From Acidobacteriota bacterium (lineage in GTDB: Bacteria > Acidobacteriota > Terriglobia > 2-12-FULL-54-10): DNA of 64,000 nucleotides. The notes under the pieces were generated by a model. That model saw only the letters and a list, made by a program, of their open reading frames with translations, searched no databases and was not told the DNA's origin. The DNA lies in assembly GCA_009691245.1 (NCBI GenBank), contig SHUM01000005.1, positions 30,021 through 94,020 of the forward strand, written 5' to 3'. A program made the translations under genes and the position numbers. Below, in pieces: positions 44,345-53,173 of the stretch; position 1 is the first letter of the stretch, and each line of letters begins with the position of its first letter.

Positions 44345-46555
44345 ATGCACCGCACTTCTCTGATTGCTGTTCTAACAACTCTTGTCCTGCTTGCTGCGCC
44401 ACGACTCTCGCCAGCACAGGCCACGCATGAGAACTATCGCTATCGCGTCGCGCAGGTATCCATCGCGCCGGTGATTGATGGCGATCTCTCCGACACCGTC
44501 TGGGCGGACGCGCAGGCAATCGATCAATTCACGCAGCAGGAACCGCGCGAGGGCCAGCCCTCCACCGAGCGCTCGGAAGTGCGCGTGCTGCGCGACGAGG
44601 AGAATCTCTACATCGCCGTTATGAATCACGATACGGATCCGTCCGGCGTGGTGCGCAACGTGCTTCGCTTCCGAGATGACTCGGTATGGCAGAAGGACGA
44701 CGTGGTGCGCATCGTCGTGGACACCTTCCACGACCACCGCCGCGGCTATGTCTTTTCCATTAACCCGCTAGGCGCCAAGCAGGATTCGCAGGTGGACAAT
44801 CAACTGTGGAACTCGGACTGGGATGAAGTCTGGAACGTCAAGACTCGCTTGCTGAACAACGGTTGGAGCGTCGAGCTGGCCATTCCGTTCCGCATCCTGC
44901 GTTTTCCAGTCGGCGGCGGGGCGGAAAGCACAAGCGACGTGTGGGGATTCAATGTGGTGCGCTCCATCAAGCGCAAGAACGAGTCGGCTTCGTGGGCGCC
45001 CATCCCAGCCGGCCAGTCCCTGATCCGCAACGAATTTCTCGGTCATCTCGAGGGCATGTCCGGCATCGAGCCGAAACGCAACTTGCAGATCATTCCCTAC
45101 ACGCTGGGTAGCTGGACGCGCACGACCGGCAGCGCCGCGGTGCGCAAGGGCGAACTCGGCGGCGACGTCAAGTATGCGCTCACCTCGTCGCTCTCGCTCG
45201 ACCTCACCTACAACACCAACTTCGCGCAGGTGGAAGCCGATGACGAGCAGGTGAACCTGACGCGCGCCTCGCTGCGGTTCCCGGAGAAGCGCGAGTTTTT
45301 TCTCGAGAACGCGCAGATATTCAACTTCGGCATGGACGATGGCGCGGAGATATTTTTCAGCCGGCGCATTGGCCTGTCCGGTCGCCAGCCGGTGCCCATC
45401 CTCGGCGGCGCGCGCATGAGCGGGCGCGTCGGCCCACTCGACGTTGGCGTGCTGACCACGCAGACCGAGGAGTTCGCGGGGCTTGATTCCACGAACTTAA
45501 GCGCAGGCCGGATGCGCTGGAATCTGGGGCCGCGCTCGTATGTGGGCGGCATTCTAACCTCGGTTGCGAACGGCAATCAACGCAGTCTCACCTTTGGTCC
45601 GGATGCGTTGGTATGGCTGGGGCGCAATCTGCGCGCGGAGGGATTTTTCGCCGCAGTGGATGACACCGCTAATGACACCCCTAATGCCACCGATGATGTG
45701 GAGCATCGCAAGTCCGGCGGCGTGTCGGTCATCTATAACACCGACCTAATGGAGGCCTCGCTGCGCACGCTTTCCATTGACAAGGGCTTCAACCCAGCGC
45801 TGGGATTCATCCCCCGCGACGATGCGCGGCAGCAGATTGCATTCATTCGTCGTAGCGTTCGTTTGAATCGCTGGTGGTCGCGCAAGCTCGATGTCTACCT
45901 GGATTTTTCGTATCTCGCCAATCAACGCGGCAATCTGGAGAGCCGTGAGCGCGAATTTGGATACTTGAATCAGTTTGAGTCCGGCGACTCCATTCGCATG
46001 GAATGGGAAAGCGGGTTGGAGCATGTCTTTGACAACAAGCCCTTCGTGATTGATGCGCGCAGGGGAATCATCGTGAAGAACGGCGACTTCCGCACGGATC
46101 GTTTTGACTCCGCGTTCGCCGGCTTCTCTGGTCGCGCGCTGGTGCCGGGCGTTCAGTTTGAGACGGGGCCGTGGCTGAGCGGGCGGCGCACCACGCTGAA
46201 TCTCTCGAACGTCTGGCGTGCCTCGCCGCACTTCCTTCTGGATGGCGAGTATGAATTAAATGATGTCACTCTGCCCGAAGGCGCGTTCGCGGCCCATTTG
46301 TGGCGCACGCGCGTTAGCGTGCCGCTGACGGCGCGCATGACCACCGATGCCTACCTGCAATGGAACAGTTTGGACGATACCTTCAGCACGCAACTGCGCT
46401 TTCACATGCTCTACGCGCGCGACAGTAATCTGTTCGTGGTGTTCACCGACGGTCGTCGCGGGATCGACGCCTTGCTCGGCTCGGTATTGGACAATCGGCA
46501 GCACGTTAGAGATCAGGCTTTGCAGGTGAAACTCACTTATAGGCTTTACCAGTGA
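44345..46555 (+). CDS. DUF5916/CBM9-like outer-membrane protein
   Basis: 736 aa. Signal peptide (MHRTSLIAVLTTLVLLAAPRLSPAQA) is followed by a carbohydrate-binding CBM9-like domain (about 35-215: IAPVIDGDLSDTVWADAQAI, then FTQQEPREGQPSTERSEVRV) and a long C-terminal DUF5916 beta-rich region ending in an aromatic residue and Gln (LTYRLYQ). Such proteins are common in Acidobacteriota and Bacteroidota; predicted outer-membrane barrel, function unknown. It follows shc after 53 bases but is not obviously related to it. FFAAVDDTANDTPNATDDVE is a low-complexity loop. Confidence 0.82.
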   Translation: MHRTSLIAVLTTLVLLAAPRLSPAQATHENYRYRVAQVSIAPVIDGDLSDTVWADAQAIDQFTQQEPREGQPSTERSEVRVLRDEENLYIAVMNHDTDPSGVVRNVLRFRDDSVWQKDDVVRIVVDTFHDHRRGYVFSINPLGAKQDSQVDNQLWNSDWDEVWNVKTRLLNNGWSVELAIPFRILRFPVGGGAESTSDVWGFNVVRSIKRKNESASWAPIPAGQSLIRNEFLGHLEGMSGIEPKRNLQIIPYTLGSWTRTTGSAAVRKGELGGDVKYALTSSLSLDLTYNTNFAQVEADDEQVNLTRASLRFPEKREFFLENAQIFNFGMDDGAEIFFSRRIGLSGRQPVPILGGARMSGRVGPLDVGVLTTQTEEFAGLDSTNLSAGRMRWNLGPRSYVGGILTSVANGNQRSLTFGPDALVWLGRNLRAEGFFAAVDDTANDTPNATDDVEHRKSGGVSVIYNTDLMEASLRTLSIDKGFNPALGFIPRDDARQQIAFIRRSVRLNRWWSRKLDVYLDFSYLANQRGNLESREREFGYLNQFESGDSIRMEWESGLEHVFDNKPFVIDARRGIIVKNGDFRTDRFDSAFAGFSGRALVPGVQFETGPWLSGRRTTLNLSNVWRASPHFLLDGEYELNDVTLPEGAFAAHLWRTRVSVPLTARMTTDAYLQWNSLDDTFSTQLRFHMLYARDSNLFVVFTDGRRGIDALLGSVLDNRQHVRDQALQVKLTYRLYQ

Positions 46556-46610
46556 GTGAGTGGAGTAATGAGTCAGTAGAAATGGTCAGATCAATTTGTC
46601 AGCTTAGTGG

Positions 46611-47156
46611 CTATGACTTACTCGCTGACTGTTCCAGAGTGAGTAAGTAACTCTTGTTAGTGAGTCCCCCGCCGTATCCTCCCAACGTGCCGTCTCCGGC
46701 AATCACTCGATGACAGGGGACGATAATCGCCACGGGATTTGCTCCGTTGGCCGTGCCCACCGCGCGCGACGCCTTGGCATTTCCGATGCGGCGCGCGATC
46801 TGTCCGTAGGAGATGACCTCACCGTAAGGAATTCCGTTGAGCGCCTTCCAGACCTTCTTCTGAAATGGGGTGCCTTCCACGTCCATAGGAACGGAAAAGT
46901 TGCGCCGTTGCCCGGCGAAATATTCCTTCAACTCGCGCGCCGCCAGTGCCGCGATGCGGGTCGCCGAAGTTCGCCCTTTATTCGCCTGAACAGTGGCGCC
47001 GGATGGCTTGACAGATTTGCGGTTTTTTCCAAATTCACCAAATTGCACACTTTCACGGTTCCAGCGGATTTCAAGCTTCCGCACCCCGCTGTCCGAGCAG
47101 TGAATTTTGATCCCTCCGATGGGTGATTCCAGGGTGCTGACGGCTAGGCTAGGCAT
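46611..47156 (-). CDS. ogt: Methylated-DNA--protein-cysteine methyltransferase with inserted N-terminal segment
   Basis: 181 aa from ATG 47156. Active-site motif IVPCHRVIAGDG, GNAKASRAVGTANGANP and the recognition helix region VWKALNGIPYGEVISYGQIA. It removes O6-alkyl groups from guanine by suicide alkyl transfer. Between the N-terminal beta region (SLAVSTLESPIGGIKIHCS) and LAARELKEYFAGQ there are about 35 extra basic residues (NRESVQFGEFGKNRKSVKPS and on) encoded by a repeat element (see 47038-47205). Catalytic part is intact. Confidence 0.88.
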   Translation of the reverse strand: MPSLAVSTLESPIGGIKIHCSDSGVRKLEIRWNRESVQFGEFGKNRKSVKPSGATVQANKGRTSATRIAALAARELKEYFAGQRRNFSVPMDVEGTPFQKKVWKALNGIPYGEVISYGQIARRIGNAKASRAVGTANGANPVAIIVPCHRVIAGDGTLGGYGGGLTNKSYLLTLEQSASKS

Positions 47157-47205
47157 GTGGATTCTCCTGACGATTCCGCAAATTCCGTGAAAGTGTGCAC
47201 TTTGG
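47038..47205. repeat. Inverted repeat reaching from the ogt leader into its coding region
   Basis: Two 21-base arms, CCAAATTGCACACTTTCACGG (47038-47058) and its reverse complement with one mismatch (47185-47205), separated by 126 bases. The first arm is inside the coding sequence, the second is upstream of the start. Each arm is flanked on the same side by an ATTTGCGG-like string, showing two inverted copies of one element. The rest of the spacer up to 47465 holds nothing recognised. Confidence 0.75.
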
Positions 47206-47465
47206 TCCCTGCCGCAAATTCCGCGAATTTCGCATCTGCCGATTCTTTGGTATCTTCTGATAACTTTGACGACCAATCCAGTGCGGAATTCGTCTCTGGA
47301 ATTGGGCGGGCAGCCAACTGCATTTTACTATAGGAAGGAAAAGTTCTCTAACAATTTCAGGATAACCCTTGGCGCGCGCTGCGGGATCGGAGATAATCCT
47401 CCGTTCGCTTGTCCGCGGGAAGGACTGCCGGGCCAGTTCTGAGATTATCGGGGGAAATGATCAAC

Positions 47466-48611
47466 ATGAGTGTGCTACCCAAAGCAAGTCGCGCCGCCGT
47501 GTTGCGCAAGGCCAAGGAGCCGGTGGAGATTCGCGAGATAGAAATCCTCCCGCCCGAGCCCGGCGCAATCGTGGTGAAGGTGGAGGCCGCGACCATCTGC
47601 GGCACGGACGTGCATATCTGGCACGGCGACCTCGTCCCGGAATGGCCTGTGGGCATGGGTCACGAGATGACCGGACGCATTGTCGCGCTCGGAGAAAGCG
47701 TGGGTGCCGACGCGAAAGACGGCGTGATTCGGGACGCCGCCGATCAGCCGCTGGCCATCGGCGACCGCATCGTGTGGGCCTACCCGTGGTGCGGCAAGTG
47801 CTACTACTGCACCATCGCGCGGCAGCCGACGTTGTGCCCCAACGCGCGCATGAACGGCTGGCGCAGCGCGGAGAAGTATCCCTACCTGTGCGGAGGCTTC
47901 GCCGACTATTGCTACGTGCTGCCCGACTGCCGCCCGGTGAAAGCGCCGACGGACATGGACGCCGCAGTGGTGTCGTCGGCGACCTGCGCGCTACGCACGG
48001 TGATGCACGCCTTCGAGCGGCTCGATCAATACGGCGGCATCGGCGTGCAACCCTCCATCGCCGTGCTGGGCACGGGTCCGGTGGGTCTGTACTCGGTGGC
48101 GGCGGCGCTCGTTGCCGGCGCTTCGCAGGTGATCTCCATCGGCGCGCCCGAGCGTCGCGTGGAGCTGGCGAAGAAGTGGGGCGCGGCGCACGTCATCAAC
48201 ATTGACGACATGAAGGACGGGCGCGAGCGCATCGACACCGTGAAGAAGCTCACCGGCGGACGCGGCGCCGACATCGTCATCGAAGCCGCCGGACCTCCCA
48301 GCGCATTTGAGGAGGGCCTCGAAATGGTCCGGCGCGGCGGGCGGTTTCTGGTGATCGGCACCACGGCCACGCGCAACGTGCAGATCTCACCGCGCCGCAT
48401 CAACAAGGACATGGTCGAGATCATCGGCGTCATCTCCGCACACGTTGGCCACTTCCATAAGGCCATGCAGTTTTTGCAATCGAACCGCGCGCGCTTCGAC
48501 TTCTCCGAGATGATCTCGAACCGCTACGCGCTGAAGGATGTGAACGACGCGCTCGAGAATATGGCCGCGCTGCGCGAGATCAAGCCCGCGATCATTCCAT
48601 CGATGGGTTAG
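47466..48611 (+). CDS. Zinc-dependent medium-chain alcohol dehydrogenase-family protein
   Basis: 381 aa from ATG 47466 (GGGGGA about 10 bases upstream; ATG 47457 possible). GroES-like N-terminus with catalytic-zinc residues in ATICGTDVHIWHGD and GMGHEMTG, structural-zinc cysteines WCGKCYYCTIARQPTLCPN, then a Rossmann fold with VLGTGPVGLYSVAAALVAGA. Members oxidise alcohols or sugar alcohols such as threonine or sorbitol; substrate not predictable. No neighbours give a clue. All zinc ligands appear intact. Confidence 0.87.
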   Translation: MSVLPKASRAAVLRKAKEPVEIREIEILPPEPGAIVVKVEAATICGTDVHIWHGDLVPEWPVGMGHEMTGRIVALGESVGADAKDGVIRDAADQPLAIGDRIVWAYPWCGKCYYCTIARQPTLCPNARMNGWRSAEKYPYLCGGFADYCYVLPDCRPVKAPTDMDAAVVSSATCALRTVMHAFERLDQYGGIGVQPSIAVLGTGPVGLYSVAAALVAGASQVISIGAPERRVELAKKWGAAHVINIDDMKDGRERIDTVKKLTGGRGADIVIEAAGPPSAFEEGLEMVRRGGRFLVIGTTATRNVQISPRRINKDMVEIIGVISAHVGHFHKAMQFLQSNRARFDFSEMISNRYALKDVNDALENMAALREIKPAIIPSMG

Positions 48612-48642
48612 GGAATGGGCGGTGGGCAATGGGGTGTGCGCG

Positions 48643-48966
48643 CTAATCGCCGTTGCGGAGTGCCATCAGATACTTGAACAGCCAGACGACGCCGGTAATC
48701 GGCAGCAGCAGTATCTGCGTAATCATGAATTGCCGGCTGCTCGAAGCTTCGCGGGTCTGTTTCTCCGTGCTCACCATTTGCACCATCAGCATGGCCGCGT
48801 ACTTGGTGAAGTCCGTGGCGCACTTCTCGCACGTGCCACCCTGCATTTGAAGGTGATGGCAGGACGGACATTCATAGCGCGTCGGCATGTGGCAGCGCTT
48901 GCAGAAGCGCACCGTCACGGGATTGTCTAGCCCGCACTTCGAGCAGGTAATGGGCGGAAGCGGCAT
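48643..48966 (-). CDS. Zinc-ribbon membrane protein, hypothetical
   Basis: 107 aa from ATG 48966. Double zinc ribbon: TCSKCGLDNP with RFCKRCHMPT and YECPSCHHLQ with TCEKCATDF, then a C-terminal hydrophobic segment (MITQILLLPITGVVWLFKYLM). Short bacterial zinc-ribbon/TM proteins like this have no agreed function. Convergent with the dehydrogenase gene. The upstream in-frame codons (Met at 49023) are unlikely to be used. Confidence 0.75.
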   Translation of the reverse strand: MPLPPITCSKCGLDNPVTVRFCKRCHMPTRYECPSCHHLQMQGGTCEKCATDFTKYAAMLMVQMVSTEKQTREASSSRQFMITQILLLPITGVVWLFKYLMALRNGD

Positions 48967-49089
48967 GTGGCGATTATACGTCACAGCCCGCCGCCGGCAC
49001 CGCCGCATTTCGCGACCGGCCATATACTAAGTTGGCACAGTTCTTACGGGTACGCCTTCGCGTGACGCCTGGTAAATAGGAATCTCCTT

Positions 49090-49131
49090 CGCTTCCCGAT
49101 AAATCGGGACAGGCCGCTCAGGAGGACAGCG
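49090..49131. repeat. Dispersed intergenic repeat, copy B
   Basis: Matches 29086-29127 with four mismatches in 42 bases, including the CCCGATAAATCGGG hairpin. It is in the 306-bp spacer between two divergent genes (48967-49272), which otherwise shows no feature I can support except GGAGGAA before the next ATG. Confidence 0.75.
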
Positions 49132-49272
49132 CACAAAGGATGTTGATGTGTTATTAGTGGGTAGTAGTGGGTACGACACGAGCGGTCAATTGTGGTAGTC
49201 TGGCATCGCCTGTCCGGCAATGGCAGGCAATGATAACGGGGCGTCCAATTATTTGATGAGGAGGAAAGATAC

Positions 49273-49992
49273 ATGAGGAAACTATTTTTATTGGCCATCA
49301 CGGCCGTGGCAATGATGGGAATTGGAGTGGGCGTGGAATCAGCCGGCGCGCAACAGCCTGCTCCGCCAGCGGGAGGCCAAGCAGCACCGGCGGCGCCACC
49401 GGCACCAATGACGTTTTTCATCACCAGCGTCAGTCCGGGGACGGGCGCGAACATCGGCGGCCTCGCGGGCGCGGACGCGCATTGCTCGAAGCTCGCGGCG
49501 GCCAGCGGCGCGGCGGGAGCGGCCAGCAAGACGTGGCACGCGTATCTCAGCACGCAGGGAGCGGGCGCTGTGAACGCGCGCGACCGCATCGGCGCGGGTC
49601 CGTGGCACAACGCCAAGGGCGAGCTGATCGCCAACAACGTCGCCGATCTGCACGGCGATGTCGAGCGCGACCGCAACAACGTAACCAAAGGCTCGGCGCT
49701 GAGCGAGAAGGGCGAAGGGATCAACGGGCGCGGCGACACGCCGAACCGCCACGATATCCTCACCGGCTCGACCTCGCACGGCCGCGCCTTCACCGATGCC
49801 GCCGACCACACCTGCAAGAACTACACCGACGGCACCTCGCCCGCGGGACAAGGCTCGGTGAGCCTGGGCCATCACGACCGCAACGGCGGCGGCAATACGT
49901 CCTGGAACGCCGCGCACCCGAGCCGCGGCTGCTCGCAAGACAACCTGAAAGCCTCCGGCGGCGACGCGTTGCTCTACTGCTTCGCGCAATAG
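49273..49992 (+). CDS. Secreted conserved protein (lectin-like/DUF1554-type)
   Basis: 239 aa. Signal peptide (MRKLFLLAITAVAMMGIG...SAGAQQ) and an Ala/Pro-rich linker precede a domain with FFITSVSPGTGANIGGLAGAD, WHAYLSTQGAGAVNARDRIG, GDTPNRHDILTGS and HPSRGCSQDNLKASGGDALL with YCFAQ at the end. This pattern is a recurrent secreted domain often labelled lectin-like, resembling the collagen XV/endostatin-like fold. Four Cys (AHCSK, HTCKN, RGCSQ, LYCFA) suggest two disulfides. Function unknown. Strong GGAGGAAAG ribosome binding site. Followed by a hairpin. Confidence 0.8.
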   Translation: MRKLFLLAITAVAMMGIGVGVESAGAQQPAPPAGGQAAPAAPPAPMTFFITSVSPGTGANIGGLAGADAHCSKLAAASGAAGAASKTWHAYLSTQGAGAVNARDRIGAGPWHNAKGELIANNVADLHGDVERDRNNVTKGSALSEKGEGINGRGDTPNRHDILTGSTSHGRAFTDAADHTCKNYTDGTSPAGQGSVSLGHHDRNGGGNTSWNAAHPSRGCSQDNLKASGGDALLYCFAQ

Positions 49993-50000
49993 TTACGGTG

Positions 50001-50032
50001 GGAAGGAGAAATCCTTATCGCTTTCTCCTTCC
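50001..50032 (+). terminator. Probable terminator after the lectin-like gene
   Basis: Perfect 11-bp stem GGAAGGAGAAA / TTTCTCCTTCC (50001-50011, 50022-50032) with a 10-base loop, 9 bases after the stop. The following T run is weak (TAATTTCT). Confidence 0.55.
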
Positions 50033-50079
50033 TAATTTCTAGCTCTAGGCTGCTAAAAGCGATTGTTTCTACAAGACAA

Positions 50080-51468
50080 TTATTTGTTCGAGGTGTCGAA
50101 TCTAACATCGATTTCTTCGATCCAGTTTCGGGCAGCTTTCACTTGATCTTTGTACCTGTCAGCCTCAACGATGGTGAGAAAGGAGCTAAAGTGCTCGCGA
50201 GCCAGTTGTAAATCTCTTTTCTCGCGAAAGTTGATTAGCCCTAAACAGAAATAGAGCCAGTATCGATTCGGCTCCTCCTCTAGTATATTCTGTATGAATA
50301 TTTCGCAGTCCATAGGTGTATTGGAATTTTGTAGTGGTGCGTCGAAAGCTCTCCTGTACATCTTGTAAGCTGAGTCCAAATCGCCGTCGTACGCATTCAA
50401 GAAAGCCTCACTGTACATCCACGAACCATCAAGGACGCGGTGGCATTCGCCAACAAGCTCCTTTGCCCTAGCGATATCCCGTCTCAGCACGAATGCGCAG
50501 AATGCCCCACTTAATCGTGCTAAATAGCTTTCTGGTCTGTAATGTAAAAGTACTTGGCTAAGTCGTTAGGCCTCGCCTAAGACCCCAGCATCTCTAAGGT
50601 GGTTATGCCGCCACATGAGGATGTCAAGCCAAGCTTCGTAAATTTCGGCAAGCCGCGTTTGAACTTTTCTGAGCAGTACAGCCGTTGGAGTTTGATTGCC
50701 TTCCTCCTGCTGCGAGATCAATTCTAATCGCCTTTCTGCCTCCATTAGCAAATTCTCCGCAAATCCGAACTCATGAGAAAATGCGGCAGCGGTAGCGAAT
50801 ATGTATCGCACATACGCATCGACATGCTTTGCTGCAAATTCGCACTCAAAAATCGTTTCATCAAGCCGGAATACGAATCTCCGTGGTAAAGCCTCAGAAA
50901 ATTCTGAGAGAAAATTCCGCTGAACACTTTCCTGTAACTGCCTGTGCCGCACTCCCGCACGCAAATCAACTACGTATCGTGAAGCCCCCTCCACTGTTCT
51001 GACTCTTGCTCGCCCGAATAGTATGAATGCGAGATTGGCTTCCTTCGCAACGCGCCTAGCTTTCTCGTCATCCTCGACTAGTTCAGACGCAATGCTTTGT
51101 GGTAGTTCTATGCAATTGATCCTTTGGCTGTATGCAGAATTTGAAGATGTTAGCAATTGCCGGAGAGGAATCAAGAAATCCGCTCTCAACTTATTCTCTT
51201 GTTCTGAATCTTCAAATTTTATTGCTATCCCAAAGCCAACTTTGTCCTTCGGAACGTGGGGTAATCTGAATTTCCTCCAAACAACGATTAAGCCGATTAT
51301 TACAATGGAGACAATCGCCCATTCCACCGCACTTACTTGCTTGATGTCGATTCCTGCGAAATAGAAAACGAGGAGCGCAAATGCAATTGCACATGCCGCA
51401 AATAGCCCAACTGGCCTGTGCCATCGGTCCTTGACGAAGGAGGATGCTTGTTCTAGATATTCTTTCAT
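50080..51468 (-). pseudogene. Membrane/TPR-like protein gene interrupted by one in-frame TAA
   Basis: A continuous 462-codon frame from ATG 51468, broken once by TAA at 50566-50568 (codon 301). The first part has two hydrophobic segments (about 18-40, 46-65), a mixed domain (VGFGIAIKFEDSEQENKLRA, then AFILFGRARVRTVEGASRYV) and a helical stretch. After the stop, the same frame continues as helix (RLSQVLLHYRPESYLARLSG) into TPR-like repeats. If read through, it is one protein with a membrane anchor, a central sensor-like domain and a TPR-like tail. AT-richer than the flanks, suggesting transfer. No family recognised with confidence. Confidence 0.72.
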
Positions 51469-51798
51469 GGGAATAGACTACCAATTAATAAGCCCACAAT
51501 CATCCCATAGCGATGGAGAAGAATCTCCCACTTCCGCTGGCGCTGCACTTGGGCATGCGGCAGGGAGGTGGAGTGTTTATCTTTTTCCATGGGGCTGACG
51601 TGGTGTGAGAGGCGTGCCAACCCAATCGAACGGGCAGATACTCATCGAGAAGAAGGCGCATGGGTGTGGCGCGGCTCGGATACACCATCCCGAAAAACGA
51701 GCTAGAATTGCGGGGAGGCGCAAAACTTCCCGCGCTATAATGCAGGTTCTGTCAATTCGACCGTATTAGAACTAACCAAACTCATCAGAGGAGAAAGC
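51469..51798. other. 330-bp spacer with a possible toxin-gene remnant
   Basis: No intact gene. On the minus strand from 51661 the codons read MRLLLDEYLPVRL, like the start of DUF5615 PIN-like toxins, then lose similarity. A TATAAT is present at about 51735-51740, without a good -35. Everything here is tentative. Confidence 0.25.
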
Positions 51799-52299
51799 AT
51801 GACCCCGCAGGAAGCTAAAGTTATTGCAGATTTTGTGATTGCTGATATTGAAAGTGAGATGTAGACCACGCTGGCCGTGTTGGGCGCGGTGCCTGCTGAT
51901 CATCTCGACTATAGGCCGGACGCCAAGTCCAAGACCGGGCTGGGGCTGTGTCGGCACCTTGCGCTGGAAGACCATTGGCTATTGAACTGTATTGCCGACG
52001 GCGCGTTCACGACGCCTCCGCCTGACGACTCCGACGCGTGCGGAATTATGACGCCCGCCGATGCCGTCGCGCGTTACCAGAAGGATTTTCCGCCTGCGCT
52101 CAATCGCTTGCGCGCCATGACCAGCGAGCAGTTGCTCAAGATCATCGACTTGATGGGGATGATTCAGATGCCGGCGGTCAACATGCTTTCGATGTTCGGC
52201 AGGCACACCGTGCATCATCGCGGGCAGCTCAGCACCTATCTGCGCGCGATGGGCGGGAAAATCCCGGGCATCTACGGTCCCAGCGCCGACACGCAGTAG
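51799..52299 (+). pseudogene. DinB-family protein gene interrupted by one in-frame TAG
   Basis: Start ATG 51799 preceded by GAGGAGAAAGC. The frame reads MTPQEAKVIADFVIADIESE then M, TAG (51862-51864, codon 22), then TTLAVLGAVPADHLDYRPDA and the rest of the domain. Homologues read ...EMQTT... here, so CAG to TAG is the natural explanation. Metal-binding His residues of the DinB/YfiT four-helix fold are present: HLALEDHW and HTVHHRGQLSTYL. DinB-like proteins include thiol transferases and stress proteins; function unknown. An internal start (51877 or GTG nearby) would drop the first helix. Confidence 0.82.
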
Positions 52300-52308
52300 C
52301 GTGGGGAA

Positions 52309-52348
52309 CAGCAGGTCCCTCGTCGGTGCCCTCCTCGGGATGACGACG
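52309..52348. repeat. Fragment of the GAATGAC-type dispersed repeat
   Basis: CAGCAGGTCCCTCGTCGGTG followed by CCCTCCTCGGGATGACGACG. Resembles the right half of the element at 40986-41067 (CAGATTCCTCGTCGCTAAGC...GGAATGACA). It lies just after the DinB locus. Confidence 0.5.
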
Positions 52349-52362
52349 TTAGGGAATAGCGC

Positions 52363-52400
52363 AAAGGCCCGCGGCACGCACATCGTGCTGTGGGCTTTTT
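52363..52400. terminator. Bidirectional terminator between convergent genes
   Basis: AAAGGCCCGCGGCACG / CGTGCTGTGGGCTTTTT: a 12-bp stem (GCCCGCGGCACG with CGTGCTGTGGGC, two mismatches), 5-base loop ACATC region, A run on the left and T run on the right. Serves both the DinB locus and the convergent gene ending at 52409. Confidence 0.82.
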
Positions 52401-52408
52401 ACCGGATG

Positions 52409-53173
52409 CTACTTTGCTTTCTTGTCTTCCTTCTTCTCTTCCTTCTTGGGGGGTTTCAGCGGGATGTCCATTCCGGCAGGCTCTTCCACCACTACCAGGC
52501 GGCCATAGCGCAGATCGGCTTCGCCCACCCACACCGAGACTTCCTTGCTGAGCACTTCTTCGAGGCGCGGGAATTTCTCAAAGGGCGGGCCTTGCTGCTT
52601 CCACAGCGACGGCGTGCCGTACTGCATCTCGCGGTTGCGTCCGGAGACTTCGATCTTGGCGACAGCGGCGCGGCGCTCGGTGGCCTCCAGCAGTTCGTGG
52701 ATGGGGCCAGTCCACAGAGTGAGCCGCTTCACCAGCCGACGGCCTTCGCCATCGGGGCCGGAGTAGATGATCTTGGATTCCGACTCGTCGATCTGGTAGG
52801 TGCTGCCGCCGGCGCGAAACTCGGCGCCGCTGCGGGTGAGCGAGCCGCTATCGATGGGGATGTAGGTGCTCAGACGAATCCAGCCGCGCGCGGAAGTCGA
52901 GTCGCCCTCGATCAGGATCAGCGTGCCGATGGTCTGCTTGCGCCAACTGGCCACGCCCTCGTAGACGCGTCGTTCGGCTCGGGTGGGCTGGAAAGCAGGC
53001 GCAGCAGGCGCGGTCTGTGCGGGATTATCTGACGGGGCCTGCGCGGCGGCCCGCGTGGTCAGGCCTCCGGCCAAGCAGGCTGACAGAGAGGCCGCGATGA
53101 TCGCGACGGCGGAAATCAGATGGTGAATTCGGGATAGACGCTTCATCGTTTGAATCTTCATCATTAAAATCAT
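52409..53173 (-). CDS. Secreted hypothetical protein with charged C-terminus
   Basis: 254 aa from ATG 53173, chosen because GCGAGGG lies upstream and a signal peptide follows (HHLISAVAIIAASLSACLAG, possibly a lipoprotein by SACLAG). Ala/Pro-rich linker, then a globular region with strands (TIGTLILIEGDSTSARGWIR, then FRAGGSTYQIDESESKIIYS) and a Lys/Glu-rich tail (KPPKKEEKKEDKKAK). No family recognised. Convergent with the DinB gene through a shared terminator; its leader contains a palindromic repeat. Confidence 0.7.
   Translation of the reverse strand: MILMMKIQTMKRLSRIHHLISAVAIIAASLSACLAGGLTTRAAAQAPSDNPAQTAPAAPAFQPTRAERRVYEGVASWRKQTIGTLILIEGDSTSARGWIRLSTYIPIDSGSLTRSGAEFRAGGSTYQIDESESKIIYSGPDGEGRRLVKRLTLWTGPIHELLEATERRAAVAKIEVSGRNREMQYGTPSLWKQQGPPFEKFPRLEEVLSKEVSVWVGEADLRYGRLVVVEEPAGMDIPLKPPKKEEKKEDKKAK

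Noticed and set aside
46556..46650. GTGAGTGAG-rich stretch after the DUF5916 gene as a tandem repeat
   Set aside because: Only loosely repetitive (GAGTGAGTGGAGTAATGAG and similar); no stable unit or second copy.
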